A stretch of 64,000 nt of DNA. It comes from Agrobacterium vitis (GTDB lineage Bacteria; Pseudomonadota; Alphaproteobacteria; Rhizobiales; Rhizobiaceae). Where the stretch lies: contig NZ_AP023272.1 of NCBI RefSeq assembly GCF_013426735.1, positions 1,408,501 through 1,472,500 of the forward strand. The letters are read 5' to 3'. The translations under genes and the position numbers were made by a program. This document shows, piece after piece, positions 10,247 to 18,797 of the stretch. Numbering within the stretch: the first letter of the stretch is position 1; every line of letters starts with the position of its first letter. The notes below the pieces were generated by a model. That model was given only the letters and a program-made list of their open reading frames with translations, was not told the origin of the DNA and made no database searches.

Positions 10247-11116
10247 TTATCGAGTCTGGCCACCACGGACAGACGGATGCCAGAAGGTGACGGCTTTTTC
10301 AGCCAGCGCCACCAAACCATAGAAAACCGAACCTGCCAGTGCCGCCACCGCAATTTCCGCCCAGACCATATCGACATTGCTGCGGCCCACCTCGGTGGAA
10401 ATGCGAAAGCCCATGCCGACGATGGGGGTGCCGAAAAACTCGGCGACAATCGCCCCAATCAGCGCCAGCGTGGAATTGATTTTCAAGGCGTTGAAGATAA
10501 ACGGCCATGCGGCGGGAAGCCGCAGCTTGATCAGCGTTTGCCACCAGCTGGCGGCATAGGTGCGCATCAAATCGCGCTCCATGGTGCTTGCCGCAGATAG
10601 GCCCTGCACGGTGTTTACCAGCATGGGGAAGAAGGTCATGATCACCACGACGGCGACTTTTGATGGCCAATCAAACCCGAACCACATCACCATGATCGGG
10701 GCCACGCCGACCACGGGCAGGGCCGAGACGAAATTGCCAATCGGCAACAGGCCTTGTTTCAGAAACGGTGAGCGATCAATCAGCACGGCCACGATAAAGC
10801 CAAGGCCGCAGCCTGCGACATAGCCTGTCAGCACCGATTTCAAAAACGTCTGCTGGAAATCGGCCCAGAGGATGGGCAGGGAGTGGATCAGCCGCGTCCA
10901 GATCATGCTGGGGGCGGGCAGCAGAATGGAGGGGATATCGAAGCCGCGCACCACGCATTCCCAGATCACCAGCAACGTGATGCCAAACAGCAGCGGAACA
11001 GTGATATTGGCGGCGCGCTGGGCGGGCAGGGCGGCAAAGCGCTGGCGCACCAGCCATTCATTCACACCCCATGTGACAAGCCAGAATATCAGCGCAAACA
11101 GCAGATACCCACTCAT
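10247..11116 (-). CDS. ABC transporter permease (second of two)
   Basis: A 289-residue binding-protein-dependent permease with about six membrane helices and an EAA-like loop (MRTYAASWWQTLIKLRLPAAWPFI) of the SsuC/TauC/ThiX type. The ATG at 11116 overlaps the stop of the preceding permease (ATGA), so translation is coupled. The same frame is open upstream to 11605 only as a shadow of the neighbouring permease gene. It should pair with the other permease as a heterodimer. Confidence 0.9.
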   Translation of the reverse strand: MSGYLLFALIFWLVTWGVNEWLVRQRFAALPAQRAANITVPLLFGITLLVIWECVVRGFDIPSILLPAPSMIWTRLIHSLPILWADFQQTFLKSVLTGYVAGCGLGFIVAVLIDRSPFLKQGLLPIGNFVSALPVVGVAPIMVMWFGFDWPSKVAVVVIMTFFPMLVNTVQGLSAASTMERDLMRTYAASWWQTLIKLRLPAAWPFIFNALKINSTLALIGAIVAEFFGTPIVGMGFRISTEVGRSNVDMVWAEIAVAALAGSVFYGLVALAEKAVTFWHPSVRGGQTR

Positions 11117-11979
11117 GCCCGCTCTCCCATACGTTTCAGAACCGCAGTGTGGGCAAGCCCGACGATAGCCACCAACAGCGCCGCCAACCCCGCCGCCATA
11201 AACAGCGCTGCCCAGATTTGCACCGTCTGACCATAGTAAGAGCCAGACAGCAGCCGTGCGCCAAGGCCCGCGACGGCTCCGGTTGGCAATTCCCCCACAA
11301 TCGCACCCACCAGTGAGATGGCAATGGCCACTTTCAGCGAAGTGAACAGATAGGGCATGGCGGCGGGCATGCGCAGTTTCCAAAATGTCTGGGTGTTGCT
11401 GGCGTAATAGGTGCGCATCAGGTCGATCAGAATGGCGTCGGGACTGCGCAGGCCTTTGACCATGCCCACCACCACCGGAAAGAAGGACAGGTAGGTGGAA
11501 ATCAGCGCTTTCGGCATCAGGCCTGAAATGCCGATGGCGTTCAGCACCACAATAATCATCGGGGCCACGGCAATGATGGGAATGGTCTGGCTGGCGATCA
11601 CCCACGGCATCAGCGATTTATCGACGGCGCGATTATGCACAATGGCAATGGCCAGCAAAATGCCAAGGGCAGTGCCCATTCCAAAGCCCATGAGCGTGGC
11701 CGAAAGGGTGATCCATGCGTGATACACAAGGCTGCGCTTGGAGGTAATTGGCTTATCGATCACCGTATCCCACAGCTCGGCAATGATCTGGTGCGGGGCG
11801 GGAAGGACGGGGCGTTCCTGATTGAAGGTTTGCTCAATCACTTGCGCGGTGGTGATGGTTTCACCCGCTCTTGCTGCCTGATCGCGCACAAAGGGCGCGT
11901 TGAGAATGACCACGAAGACATGCCAGATGATCAATATGGCAAGGATGACGGTGAGGATGGGGAGAAGTCTATTCCTCAT
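11113..11979 (-). CDS. ABC transporter permease (first of two)
   Basis: A 288-residue permease. One N-terminal membrane helix (LLPILTVILAILIIWHVFVV) is followed by a roughly 70-residue periplasmic segment, then the five-helix BPD_transp_1 core with the coupling loop LMRTYYASNTQTFWKLRMPAAMPYL. The ATG at 11979 overlaps the end of the ATPase gene by 11 bp. The longer frame to 12084 is the ATPase gene read in another frame. Sequence similarity to the second permease suggests a heterodimeric pore. Confidence 0.9.
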   Translation of the reverse strand: MRNRLLPILTVILAILIIWHVFVVILNAPFVRDQAARAGETITTAQVIEQTFNQERPVLPAPHQIIAELWDTVIDKPITSKRSLVYHAWITLSATLMGFGMGTALGILLAIAIVHNRAVDKSLMPWVIASQTIPIIAVAPMIIVVLNAIGISGLMPKALISTYLSFFPVVVGMVKGLRSPDAILIDLMRTYYASNTQTFWKLRMPAAMPYLFTSLKVAIAISLVGAIVGELPTGAVAGLGARLLSGSYYGQTVQIWAALFMAAGLAALLVAIVGLAHTAVLKRMGERA

Positions 11980-12760
11980 AACTATGCCCCGCCCGCAAAC
12001 CTTCGCGCACACGATGGGCAATGGCCAGAAACTCCGGGCTTTCGCGAATATCCAGCGGTCGCTCCCGTGGCAGGGTCGATTCAATCACATCGGTCACGCG
12101 CCCGGGCCGGGGGCTCATCACCACGATTTTGGTGGAGAGATAAACCGCCTCTGGAATCGAGTGGGTGACAAAACAGATGGTCTTGTTGGTGCGATCCCAG
12201 AGTTTCAGCAATTGCTCGTTCAAATGATCGCGGACAATTTCATCCAGCGCGCCAAAGGGTTCATCCATCAACAACAGATCGGCATCAAAGGCCAGCGCGC
12301 GGGCAATAGAGGCGCGCTGCTGCATGCCGCCGGAGAGCTGCCAGGGGAATTTTTTGCCAAAGCCTGCGAGATTGACCAGTTCTAGTGTTTGCTCAATCCG
12401 CTTTTTCCTCTCATCCGGGCTATAGGCCATAATCTCCAGCGGCAGGGCAATGTTTTGCTCAATGGTGCGCCATGGATAGAGCGCTGCCGCCTGAAACACA
12501 TAGCCGTAGGAACGTTCCTTGCGGGCATTCTCCGGCGTCATGCCATTGACGGTAATGGTGCCGGATGTGTGCTTTTCCAGATCAGCAATGACGCGCAAAA
12601 ACGTGGTTTTGCCACAGCCGGATGGGCCGATGAAGGAAACGAAATCGCCCTTTTTTACCTCCAGATCCACGTTGGACAGCGCGTGTACTGGTCCATCATT
12701 GGTCTGGAAGGTGAGACAGAGGTCTTTGGCGGAGACGACGGAGTAGGGGGAGGCTGACAT
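11969..12760 (-). CDS. ABC transporter ATP-binding protein
   Basis: A 263-residue nucleotide-binding subunit of the nitrate/sulfonate/taurine-type importer class. Walker A is GPSGCGKTT (residues about 44-52), the signature LSGGMQQR (142-149) and Walker B LLLMDEP (162-168), followed by the D-loop GALDE and the switch histidine in CFVTHSI. It precedes the two permeases and the binding protein, giving a complete importer. It lies 16 bp after the small membrane-protein gene. Confidence 0.95.
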   Translation of the reverse strand: MSASPYSVVSAKDLCLTFQTNDGPVHALSNVDLEVKKGDFVSFIGPSGCGKTTFLRVIADLEKHTSGTITVNGMTPENARKERSYGYVFQAAALYPWRTIEQNIALPLEIMAYSPDERKKRIEQTLELVNLAGFGKKFPWQLSGGMQQRASIARALAFDADLLLMDEPFGALDEIVRDHLNEQLLKLWDRTNKTICFVTHSIPEAVYLSTKIVVMSPRPGRVTDVIESTLPRERPLDIRESPEFLAIAHRVREGLRAGHSYEE

Positions 12761-12776
12761 TACGATCTTCCATGTC

Positions 12777-13298
12777 TCATGATTTCACCTGAAGAGCGGG
12801 TTTGGATGGAGAGGCCTTCGGTCTCAGCCCCAGACGCCAGAAAACCGATCCGGCGACGGCACCGCTTGGGATCAATGCGGCACCTACGATCAGAGCCGGT
12901 AACATATAGTCGTTAAATCGGTTGCTTTCAGGATCAGGTGGTGACGTCGTCGGCATGATAAACAGCATGGTGAAAAATGCTGTCGATACTAGTGGGCACA
13001 ACGCACCTAGAATAATAGAATTCCTATGCGTTGCGTTCCATGCAATTCCGATAAGGGAAATGCATATTAAAGTAAAAGGTGCGGCTATGATGAAGGATAT
13101 TGGAAGACCATATCCAAGAAACATAAGAATTAATATAAATGAGCCGACTGATCCGTTTAAAAACGCATCGGTTGAGAATTTTGTTTCACTTGACGTCATC
13201 AAAGGTAAGAGAAATATTGGCAGCATGACGAGAGCGAAAACCATTAGCCCTGTGATTACAGCGCCCAGATAAGCCCTCACCATCCTGAGCTTGCTCAT
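12777..13298 (-). CDS. Unknown four- to five-helix membrane protein in the pyrimidine operon
   Basis: A 173-residue protein of no family I recognise. Hydrophobic segments are GAVITGLMVFALVMLPIFLL, SFILILMFLGYGLPISFII, FTLICISLIGIAW, ILGALCPLVSTAFFTMLFIM and a last one near ALIVGAALIPSGAVAGSVF; the C-terminus is basic. It starts 3 bp after the dihydropyrimidinase stop and ends 16 bp before the ATPase gene, so it is inside the operon. The middle of the gene is visibly more A+T-rich than its neighbours, suggesting later acquisition. The frame is open to 13364, but the ATG at 13298 fits the spacing. Confidence 0.7.
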   Translation of the reverse strand: MSKLRMVRAYLGAVITGLMVFALVMLPIFLLPLMTSSETKFSTDAFLNGSVGSFILILMFLGYGLPISFIIAAPFTLICISLIGIAWNATHRNSIILGALCPLVSTAFFTMLFIMPTTSPPDPESNRFNDYMLPALIVGAALIPSGAVAGSVFWRLGLRPKASPSKPALQVKS

Positions 13299-13300
13299 CC

Positions 13301-14755
13301 TCACACCCCGCTGGCCGGAATGCCCGTACGCTCGACTTTGCGCGGCGACACCAGTTCCTTCCACGTAGACAGCGCCTTGCTCACCGCCGGATAAGGCTCG
13401 CGCTTGACAAACTTGCCGTGGCCTTCCTGCGTTTTCACAGTGCTTTCCTCAATCGCCACCACACCACGGGTCAGGGTAAAGCGCGGCAGGCCAGTGACGG
13501 TTTTGCCCTCGAACACGTTGTAATCAATGGCCGATTGCTGGTTGTTGGCCGAGATTGTTTTGGAGCGTTTCGGGTCCCACACCACAATATCGGCATCGGC
13601 CCTCACAAGGATTGCGCCCTTCTTCGGATAGATATTGAGGATTTTGGCGATGTTGGTGGAAGTGACAGCCACGAATTCGTTCATGGTCAGGCGGCCCGTG
13701 GCCACGCCATAGGTCCACAGCATGGGCAGGCGATCTTCCAAGCCGCCGGTGCCATTGGGGATTTTGGTGAAATTGCCAACGCCAAACCGCTTTTGCTCGG
13801 TGGTAAAGGCGCAATGGTCGGTGGCAACGCAAGAGAGTGAGCCGGATTGCAGGCCAGCCCAGAGACTATCCTGATGCTGCTTGTTGCGGAACGGTGGCGA
13901 CATCACCCGGCGGGCGGCGTGGTCCCAATCCTTGTCGAAATATTCGCTCTCATCCAGTGTCAGATGCTGAATCAGCGGCTCGCCATAGACGCGCATGCCC
14001 TTTTGCCGGGCGCGGCGGATGGCCTCATGGGCCTGCTCACAAGAGGTATGCACCACATAGAGCGGAACTCCCGCCATATCGGCCAGCATAATGGCGCGGT
14101 TGGTGGCTTCGCCCTCGACCTCGGCAGGGCGGGAATAGGCGTGCGCTTCCGGCCCATCATTGCCGTCAGCGAGTAGCTTGGCCGACATGGCTGCCACCAC
14201 ATCACCATTTTCGGCATGCACCAGCGGCAGCGCGCCCAGTTCGGCGCAGCGCGAGAAGGAGGCGAACATCTCATCATCATTCACCATCAAGGCCCCCTTA
14301 TAGGCCATGAAGTGTTTGAATGTGTTGATGCCCTTGTCCTGCACAATGGTCTGCATCTCGTTGAAAATGCGCTCATCCCAGGAGGTGATGGCCATGTGGA
14401 AGGAATAATCGCAATTGGCGCGGGTGGATTTATTGTCCCAGCGGGTCAGCGCTTCCAGCAGCGATTGGCCGGGATCGGGCAGACAGAAATCCACCACCAT
14501 GGTGGTGCCGCCAGCCAGACCCGCACGGGTGCCGCTTTCAAAATCATCGGCGGAATAGGTGCCCATGAACGGCATTTCCAGATGCACATGTGGATCAATG
14601 CCACCCGGCATGATGTAACAGCCGGAGGCATCCAGCACGGTATCGGCGGAAAGATCGGGGCCGATTTCGGTGATGATCCCGCCCTCGATTTTTACATCTG
14701 CCTTGTAGGTGAGATCGGCTGTGACGACGGTGCCGCCTTTGATGACTGTGCTCAT
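13301..14755 (-). CDS. hydA: Dihydropyrimidinase / D-hydantoinase
   Basis: Second enzyme of reductive pyrimidine breakdown: it opens dihydrouracil or dihydrothymine to N-carbamoyl-beta-amino acids, and also cleaves hydantoins. The 484-residue cyclic amidohydrolase has the metal motif GGIDPHVHLEMP, the lysine that is carboxylated in HFMAYKGALM, histidines in PLVHAENGD and YVVHTSCEQ, and the aspartate in CVATDHCAF. Length is normal. It sits between the PreTA reaction and the M20 hydrolase in pathway order, and its operon carries the uptake system. Confidence 0.95.
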   Translation of the reverse strand: MSTVIKGGTVVTADLTYKADVKIEGGIITEIGPDLSADTVLDASGCYIMPGGIDPHVHLEMPFMGTYSADDFESGTRAGLAGGTTMVVDFCLPDPGQSLLEALTRWDNKSTRANCDYSFHMAITSWDERIFNEMQTIVQDKGINTFKHFMAYKGALMVNDDEMFASFSRCAELGALPLVHAENGDVVAAMSAKLLADGNDGPEAHAYSRPAEVEGEATNRAIMLADMAGVPLYVVHTSCEQAHEAIRRARQKGMRVYGEPLIQHLTLDESEYFDKDWDHAARRVMSPPFRNKQHQDSLWAGLQSGSLSCVATDHCAFTTEQKRFGVGNFTKIPNGTGGLEDRLPMLWTYGVATGRLTMNEFVAVTSTNIAKILNIYPKKGAILVRADADIVVWDPKRSKTISANNQQSAIDYNVFEGKTVTGLPRFTLTRGVVAIEESTVKTQEGHGKFVKREPYPAVSKALSTWKELVSPRKVERTGIPASGV

Positions 14756-14792
14756 GTGTGTTCACCCGTGTTTGTTCTCGTTGTCGTTTGGT

Positions 14793-14963
14793 GGCCTTCG
14801 GCCCCCCTCATCCGCCTGCCGACACCTTCTCCCCGCGGGGGAGAAGAGACCCGGACGCAGCCGCTTCGTCTATTGGAAAGCACAAAGGGCGCGGCACACT
14901 CCCTCTTCTCCCCAGCGGGGAGAAGGTGGCTCGAAGAGCCGGATGAGGGGGTGGCCGAAGGCC
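14793..14963. repeat. RIME-like palindromic repeat, full copy
   Basis: A roughly 170-bp unit with long imperfect inverted arms. It opens with GGCCTTCGGCC and CCTCATCCGCCTGCC, has an internal hairpin CTTCTCCCCGCGGGGGAGAAG and a second one CTTCTCCCCAGCGGGGAGAAG, and closes with GGATGAGGG and GGCCGAAGGCC. Such elements are dispersed in Rhizobium and Agrobacterium genomes. It lies directly between the DUF559 stop and the dihydropyrimidinase start, so it would be transcribed as a strong structure inside the operon. Confidence 0.85.
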
Positions 14964-14974
14964 CCTAGGCTTGC

Positions 14975-15385
14975 TCATTCCTGTCCTCGTTTCCCCGGAT
15001 AGAACCGTAATGTGCCACAACGCTCGGTGATCTTGCCTTCCAGAACGGCAAGGATTGTTTCAAGAACATCGCGTCTCTCCGAGAGAACCTCGCCGTTCCA
15101 AAACCGAAGCACATCATAACCCTGGTCATTCAGCCACGCTGTTCGCATCTCGTCTGAAGCGCTTTCGGCATGTTGGCATCCATCCAGTTCAACAATCAAG
15201 CAGCGTTCACGGCAAACGAAATCAGCAATATAGGCACCGAGAGGCACCTGACGTGAGAATTTATGACCGTTGAGCAACCTGTTGCGAAGATCGCCCCACA
15301 GTCGATATTCAGCATCGGTTTCATTCTGACGAAGCTGTCTTGCCTGTCCAGTTTTGCCGGGGCGGCGTTTGGTAATGTCCGTCAT
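14975..15385 (-). CDS. DUF559 (Vsr/very-short-patch-repair-like) protein
   Basis: A 136-residue DUF559 protein with the endonuclease-like fold core: DAEYRLWGDLRNRLLNGHKF, then VPLGAYIADFVCRERCLIVELDG with the acidic residues of a PD-(D/E)XK-type site, and GYDVLRFWNGEVL. Function in the cell is unknown. The ATG at 15385 abuts a RIME-like repeat and its stop lies 11 bp from a second copy, so gene and repeats look like one cassette inserted between the two pyrimidine-catabolism hydrolase genes. The longer frame upstream reads through the repeat and is not used. Confidence 0.85.
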   Translation of the reverse strand: MTDITKRRPGKTGQARQLRQNETDAEYRLWGDLRNRLLNGHKFSRQVPLGAYIADFVCRERCLIVELDGCQHAESASDEMRTAWLNDQGYDVLRFWNGEVLSERRDVLETILAVLEGKITERCGTLRFYPGKRGQE

Positions 15386-15513
15386 GCCTTCGGCCCCCTC
15401 ATCCGCCTGCCGGCACCTTCTCCCCGCTGGGGAGAAGAGACCAAGACGCAGCCGACTCATCTTCATCTGATGTTGTTGTGTAGCGCAAAGGGTGCCGCAC
15501 ACTCCGTCTCTCA
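15386..15513. repeat. RIME-like repeat, partial copy in direct orientation
   Basis: Same left arm as the copy at 14793 (GCCTTCGGCC, CCTCATCCGCCTGCC, CTTCTCCCCGCTGGGGAGAAG) and the same central part (GACGCAGCCG, GGCACACTCC-like), but the right closing arm is missing. It ends at the last codons of the M20 hydrolase gene, so that gene's 3' end borders the insertion. Confidence 0.8.
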
Positions 15514-16764
15514 CCCCACAACCTCCGCCGTTTCCAACACCGCATGCAACAACACGTCACACCCAGCACTCGCCCAATCCTTGGAAATCTCCTCGGCCTC
15601 ATTATGCGAAAGCCCACCAACACACGGACACATAATCATCGTTGATGGAGCAACCCGTGCCGCCCAGCAGGCATCGTGGCCAGCGCCGGAAATGATGTTC
15701 ATGTGGCTGTAACCCAACCGTTCAGCGGCATCGCGCACGCGGCCTACCAGCGTGGGATCGAAGGTAACGGGGTCGAAATGGCCGACGGCTTCCACCGAGC
15801 AGCCAACGCCCAGCGCTTCGCAAATCGTTGCGGCTTCGGCTTCAATCTTCGCCCGCATCCGGTCGAGTTTGTCTTGGGAGGGCGTGCGAATATCCACCGT
15901 GAACACCACCTTGCCCGGCAGCACATTGCGCGAGTTGGGTGAGAAGAACACTTGGCCGACGCCGCCAACAGCACCCGGCTGTTCGCTCATCGCCACATCC
16001 TGCACCATCTCGATAATCCGGCTCATGGCCAGACCAGCGTTGACGCGAAGGTTCATCGGGGTCGAGCCAGTATGAGCTTCACGGCCTGTCAGTGTAAATT
16101 CCAGCCACCACAGGCCCTGACAGTGGGTCACAACGCCAATCTGCTTGTTCTCGGCCTCCAGAATCGGCCCTTGCTCAATGTGATATTCGAAATAGGCGTG
16201 CATTTTGCGCGCACCCACCTCTTCCTCGCCCAGCCAGCCAATGCGCTTCAGCTCATCGCCATAGGTCTTGCCATCAGGGTCTTTGCGGGAATAGGCGTAA
16301 TCCAGCGTATGCATGCCCGCAAATACGCCAGACGCCAGCATGGCCGGGGCAAAGCGCGCGCCTTCCTCATTGGCCCAGTTGGTCACAACAATCGGATGTT
16401 TGGTTTTAACGCCAAGGTCGTTCATCGAACGCACCACTTCCAGCGCGGCCAGCACGCCCAGCACGCCATCATATTTTCCGCCGGTGGGCTGGGTGTCGAG
16501 GTGGGAGCCGACATAGACGGGCAGGGCATCCGGGTCGGTGCCGGCGCGGGTGGCGAACATCGTGCCCATCTGGTCCACGCCCATGGTCATGCCTGCCGCT
16601 TCGCACCATGTCTGGAACAGGGCGCGGCCTTCGGCGTCTTCGTCGGTCAAGGTTTGGCGGTTGTTGCCGCCAGCAATGCCGGGGCCAATCTTGGCCATGT
16701 CCATCAGGCTGTCCCACAGCCGGTCAGCATTTACGCGCAGGTTCGCACCGGGGTGAGCCGTCAT
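15511..16764 (-). CDS. M20-family amidohydrolase (beta-ureidopropionase / N-carbamoyl amino acid hydrolase)
   Basis: Third step of the pathway: hydrolysis of N-carbamoyl-beta-alanine or a related carbamoyl amino acid to the amino acid, CO2 and ammonia. The 417-residue Zn enzyme shows the dimetal ligands in YVGSHLDTQ, GGKYDGVLG and TNWANEEGARF, the dimer-domain residues in TGREAHTGSTPM, and the final histidine in LSHNEAEE. The ATG at 16764 has AGGA upstream. Allantoate amidohydrolase is the closest alternative; the neighbouring dihydropyrimidinase and rutR favour the pyrimidine role. First gene of the operon, just downstream of a RutR-like operator. Confidence 0.88.
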   Translation of the reverse strand: MTAHPGANLRVNADRLWDSLMDMAKIGPGIAGGNNRQTLTDEDAEGRALFQTWCEAAGMTMGVDQMGTMFATRAGTDPDALPVYVGSHLDTQPTGGKYDGVLGVLAALEVVRSMNDLGVKTKHPIVVTNWANEEGARFAPAMLASGVFAGMHTLDYAYSRKDPDGKTYGDELKRIGWLGEEEVGARKMHAYFEYHIEQGPILEAENKQIGVVTHCQGLWWLEFTLTGREAHTGSTPMNLRVNAGLAMSRIIEMVQDVAMSEQPGAVGGVGQVFFSPNSRNVLPGKVVFTVDIRTPSQDKLDRMRAKIEAEAATICEALGVGCSVEAVGHFDPVTFDPTLVGRVRDAAERLGYSHMNIISGAGHDACWAARVAPSTMIMCPCVGGLSHNEAEEISKDWASAGCDVLLHAVLETAEVVG

Positions 16765-16897
16765 CTTATCAATCCTAATTTGTGCAGGGATTTCGATGCC
16801 CATCGAAAACCGCTGTTCCCATCATTTTTAGCTCTTGTTATTTTTGAGCCTTTGTTTCGGTCTCAACCATTGCCTTTCTCAGGGCAGTGATTGATAT

Positions 16898-16913
16898 TTG
16901 ACCGATTGGTAAA
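16898..16913. promoter_or_regulatory. Predicted RutR operator
   Basis: TTGACCGATTGGTAAA matches the known RutR palindrome TTGACCANNTGGTCAA at 12 of 14 defined positions. It lies in the roughly 300-bp gap between the divergent amidohydrolase operon and rutR, where a repressor could control both. Confidence 0.7.
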
Positions 16914-17063
16914 CATTACAACTTCCGGCGTCGCACTCAAGCCGAAAAACGCGAAAAATTCGGTCAAAGCTTTCGCCCGGTTTTTGTGGCGCGTTTGCTG
17001 GCTTCCGGGGCAGGGTTGGAAGCAGCAAGGCGCAGGCAGGCATGGGGAAGACAGGGAGAGGGC

Positions 17064-17705
17064 ATGGCAATAGCCAGGGCATCGAAGACGCAGAGGCGAA
17101 CCCGGATACAGGAGGAAAAGGAGGAGGTCATCCTGCAAGCGGCGCTGGACGTGTTTTCCATGCGCGGCTTTCGCGGCTCGACCATCGACCAGATCGCCGA
17201 GGTGGCGGGCATGTCGAAACCCAATCTGCTCTATTATTTCCGCACTAAGGAGGCGATGCACCGGGTGCTGATGGACCGGCTGCTGGCCAATTGGCTTGAG
17301 CCGCTGCGCGCCTTTGATGCCGAGGGCGATCCGCAGGAGGAAATCCGCAGCTATATCCGCCGCAAGCTGGAAATGGCCCGTGATTTTCCGCGCGAAAGCC
17401 GGCTGTTTGCCAATGAAGTCCTCCAGGGCGCGCCCATTATCGAGGATGTGCTGAAAGGACCGCTGAAAGACCTGGTCGATGAGAAGGCCGAGGTGATCCG
17501 CAGTTGGATCATGGCGGGCAAACTTGCCGCCTGCGATCCCTATCACCTGATTTTTTCGATCTGGTCCACCACCCAGCATTACGCTGATTTCGACGTGCAG
17601 GTGCGTGCCGTGCTGGGTGCGGGGAGGGCGGAAGACGACCGGTTCGAAAATGCCGCGCGGTTTCTGGAAGGGCTTTTCCTGCGAGGTCTTCAGCCGGGAA
17701 TGTGA
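17064..17705 (+). CDS. rutR: TetR-family repressor RutR
   Basis: A pyrimidine-responsive TetR repressor; in E. coli RutR releases DNA when it binds uracil or thymine. The 213-residue protein has the HTH ALDVFSMRGFRGSTIDQIAEVAG with KPNLLYYF, and a C-terminal domain that follows RutR closely (NEVLQGAPIIEDVLKGPLKDLVDEKAE and FSIWSTTQHYADFDVQV). The ATG at 17064 has GGGAGAGG upstream and is preferred over 16986. It is divergent from the catabolic operon with a matching operator in between. Confidence 0.92.
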   Translation: MAIARASKTQRRTRIQEEKEEVILQAALDVFSMRGFRGSTIDQIAEVAGMSKPNLLYYFRTKEAMHRVLMDRLLANWLEPLRAFDAEGDPQEEIRSYIRRKLEMARDFPRESRLFANEVLQGAPIIEDVLKGPLKDLVDEKAEVIRSWIMAGKLAACDPYHLIFSIWSTTQHYADFDVQVRAVLGAGRAEDDRFENAARFLEGLFLRGLQPGM

Positions 17706-17718
17706 AGGCGGGACGGGA

Positions 17719-18690
17719 TCAGTCTGGCAGCATGGCCATAGCCAGAAGTCCGGCGGCGGTGATCAATGCTCCGGCAAACACTGCGATAGGCGCCCAGCCA
17801 TGGCCCATGGCGCCTTCCAGCAGAATGATGAAGCTCGGCGTCAGGTAGCTATAGGCCAGCACCTTGGGGGCGGGCAGGCGCTGCGAGGCATATTGCAGCA
17901 GCAGGAAGGTGATCAGCGTCGTCACCACGGCCAGATAGAGCACCAGACCCCAGCCAAGCCAGGAGATCGAGGCGTAATCGAGGGCGATCAGCCGGGGCAG
18001 GCCTGGCACCAGAATGAAGGCCAGCGTCCCCACCGCCGACCACAGCATGAAGATCAGTGCCGGTTCGTTCTCGTTGAATTTGCGCAGCAGCGGTACGTAA
18101 ATCGCATGGGCGGTGACCCCAACGAGGTAGATCAGTTCACCCTTACCGATGTCAAAATGGATCAGCGCCTGCACATCGCCGCGAAAAATCACCCAGATCG
18201 CGCCGATGGCGGCAATCACCAGGCTGACCATCACTCGGCCACGGGTTTTCTGGCGCATCAATAGCCAGGCGAAGCCTGCGCTCATCAGCGGCATCATCGT
18301 GAAGATCGCCCCGGTCGCCACAGGGGCGGTAAATTGCAGGGCGATGAACATGCTGATCATATAGGTCGCCATCAGCGCGCCGATAATCACGAAGCGGACC
18401 GGGCGACGCGGCGCTTTGAGCGGATAGCGCTTGACGCGGAAGCACAGGAACGCGGTCAGCGCGATGGTAACGATATAGCGCAGGGCCTGGACCGCAATCG
18501 GATCGATCATGTGGGTCGCCATGCCACCAAAGGAAAAGGAGGTGGCGAGCAATACGGCAAACAGCAGAACGGCCAGATGGGCTTTCAGTTTCTCGCGGCC
18601 ACGGGCATGGCTGTTGTGCCTGTCTTTTATCTTGTCTTTTTCAGGCACAGGGGAAATCGTTGATGCTGTCACGGAATGATCTTTGTGCAA
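17719..18690 (-). CDS. EamA/DMT-superfamily transporter
   Basis: A 323-residue inner-membrane protein with about ten hydrophobic helices in two EamA halves. The first half runs from LAVLLFAVLLATSFSFGG to the region around RGRVMVSLVIAAIGAIWVIF, the second from GELIYLVGVTAHAIYVPLL to the end. The N-terminus has a roughly 35-residue charged stretch (EKDKIKDRHNSHARGREKLK) that may mean the true start is internal. It converges with rutR, 13 bp between stops. Substrate unknown; export of metabolites or amino acids is typical of the family. Confidence 0.85.
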   Translation of the reverse strand: MHKDHSVTASTISPVPEKDKIKDRHNSHARGREKLKAHLAVLLFAVLLATSFSFGGMATHMIDPIAVQALRYIVTIALTAFLCFRVKRYPLKAPRRPVRFVIIGALMATYMISMFIALQFTAPVATGAIFTMMPLMSAGFAWLLMRQKTRGRVMVSLVIAAIGAIWVIFRGDVQALIHFDIGKGELIYLVGVTAHAIYVPLLRKFNENEPALIFMLWSAVGTLAFILVPGLPRLIALDYASISWLGWGLVLYLAVVTTLITFLLLQYASQRLPAPKVLAYSYLTPSFIILLEGAMGHGWAPIAVFAGALITAAGLLAMAMLPD

Positions 18691-18797
18691 TTATAGGTGG
18701 ATGGCGGCCACGCATGTCACGCCAAGGCTTTCTATACGATGCAGGGCAAAGCGAGGCGACCCCTTTTCGTTCAAAAGTAAGGCATTTCAAAAAAGCA

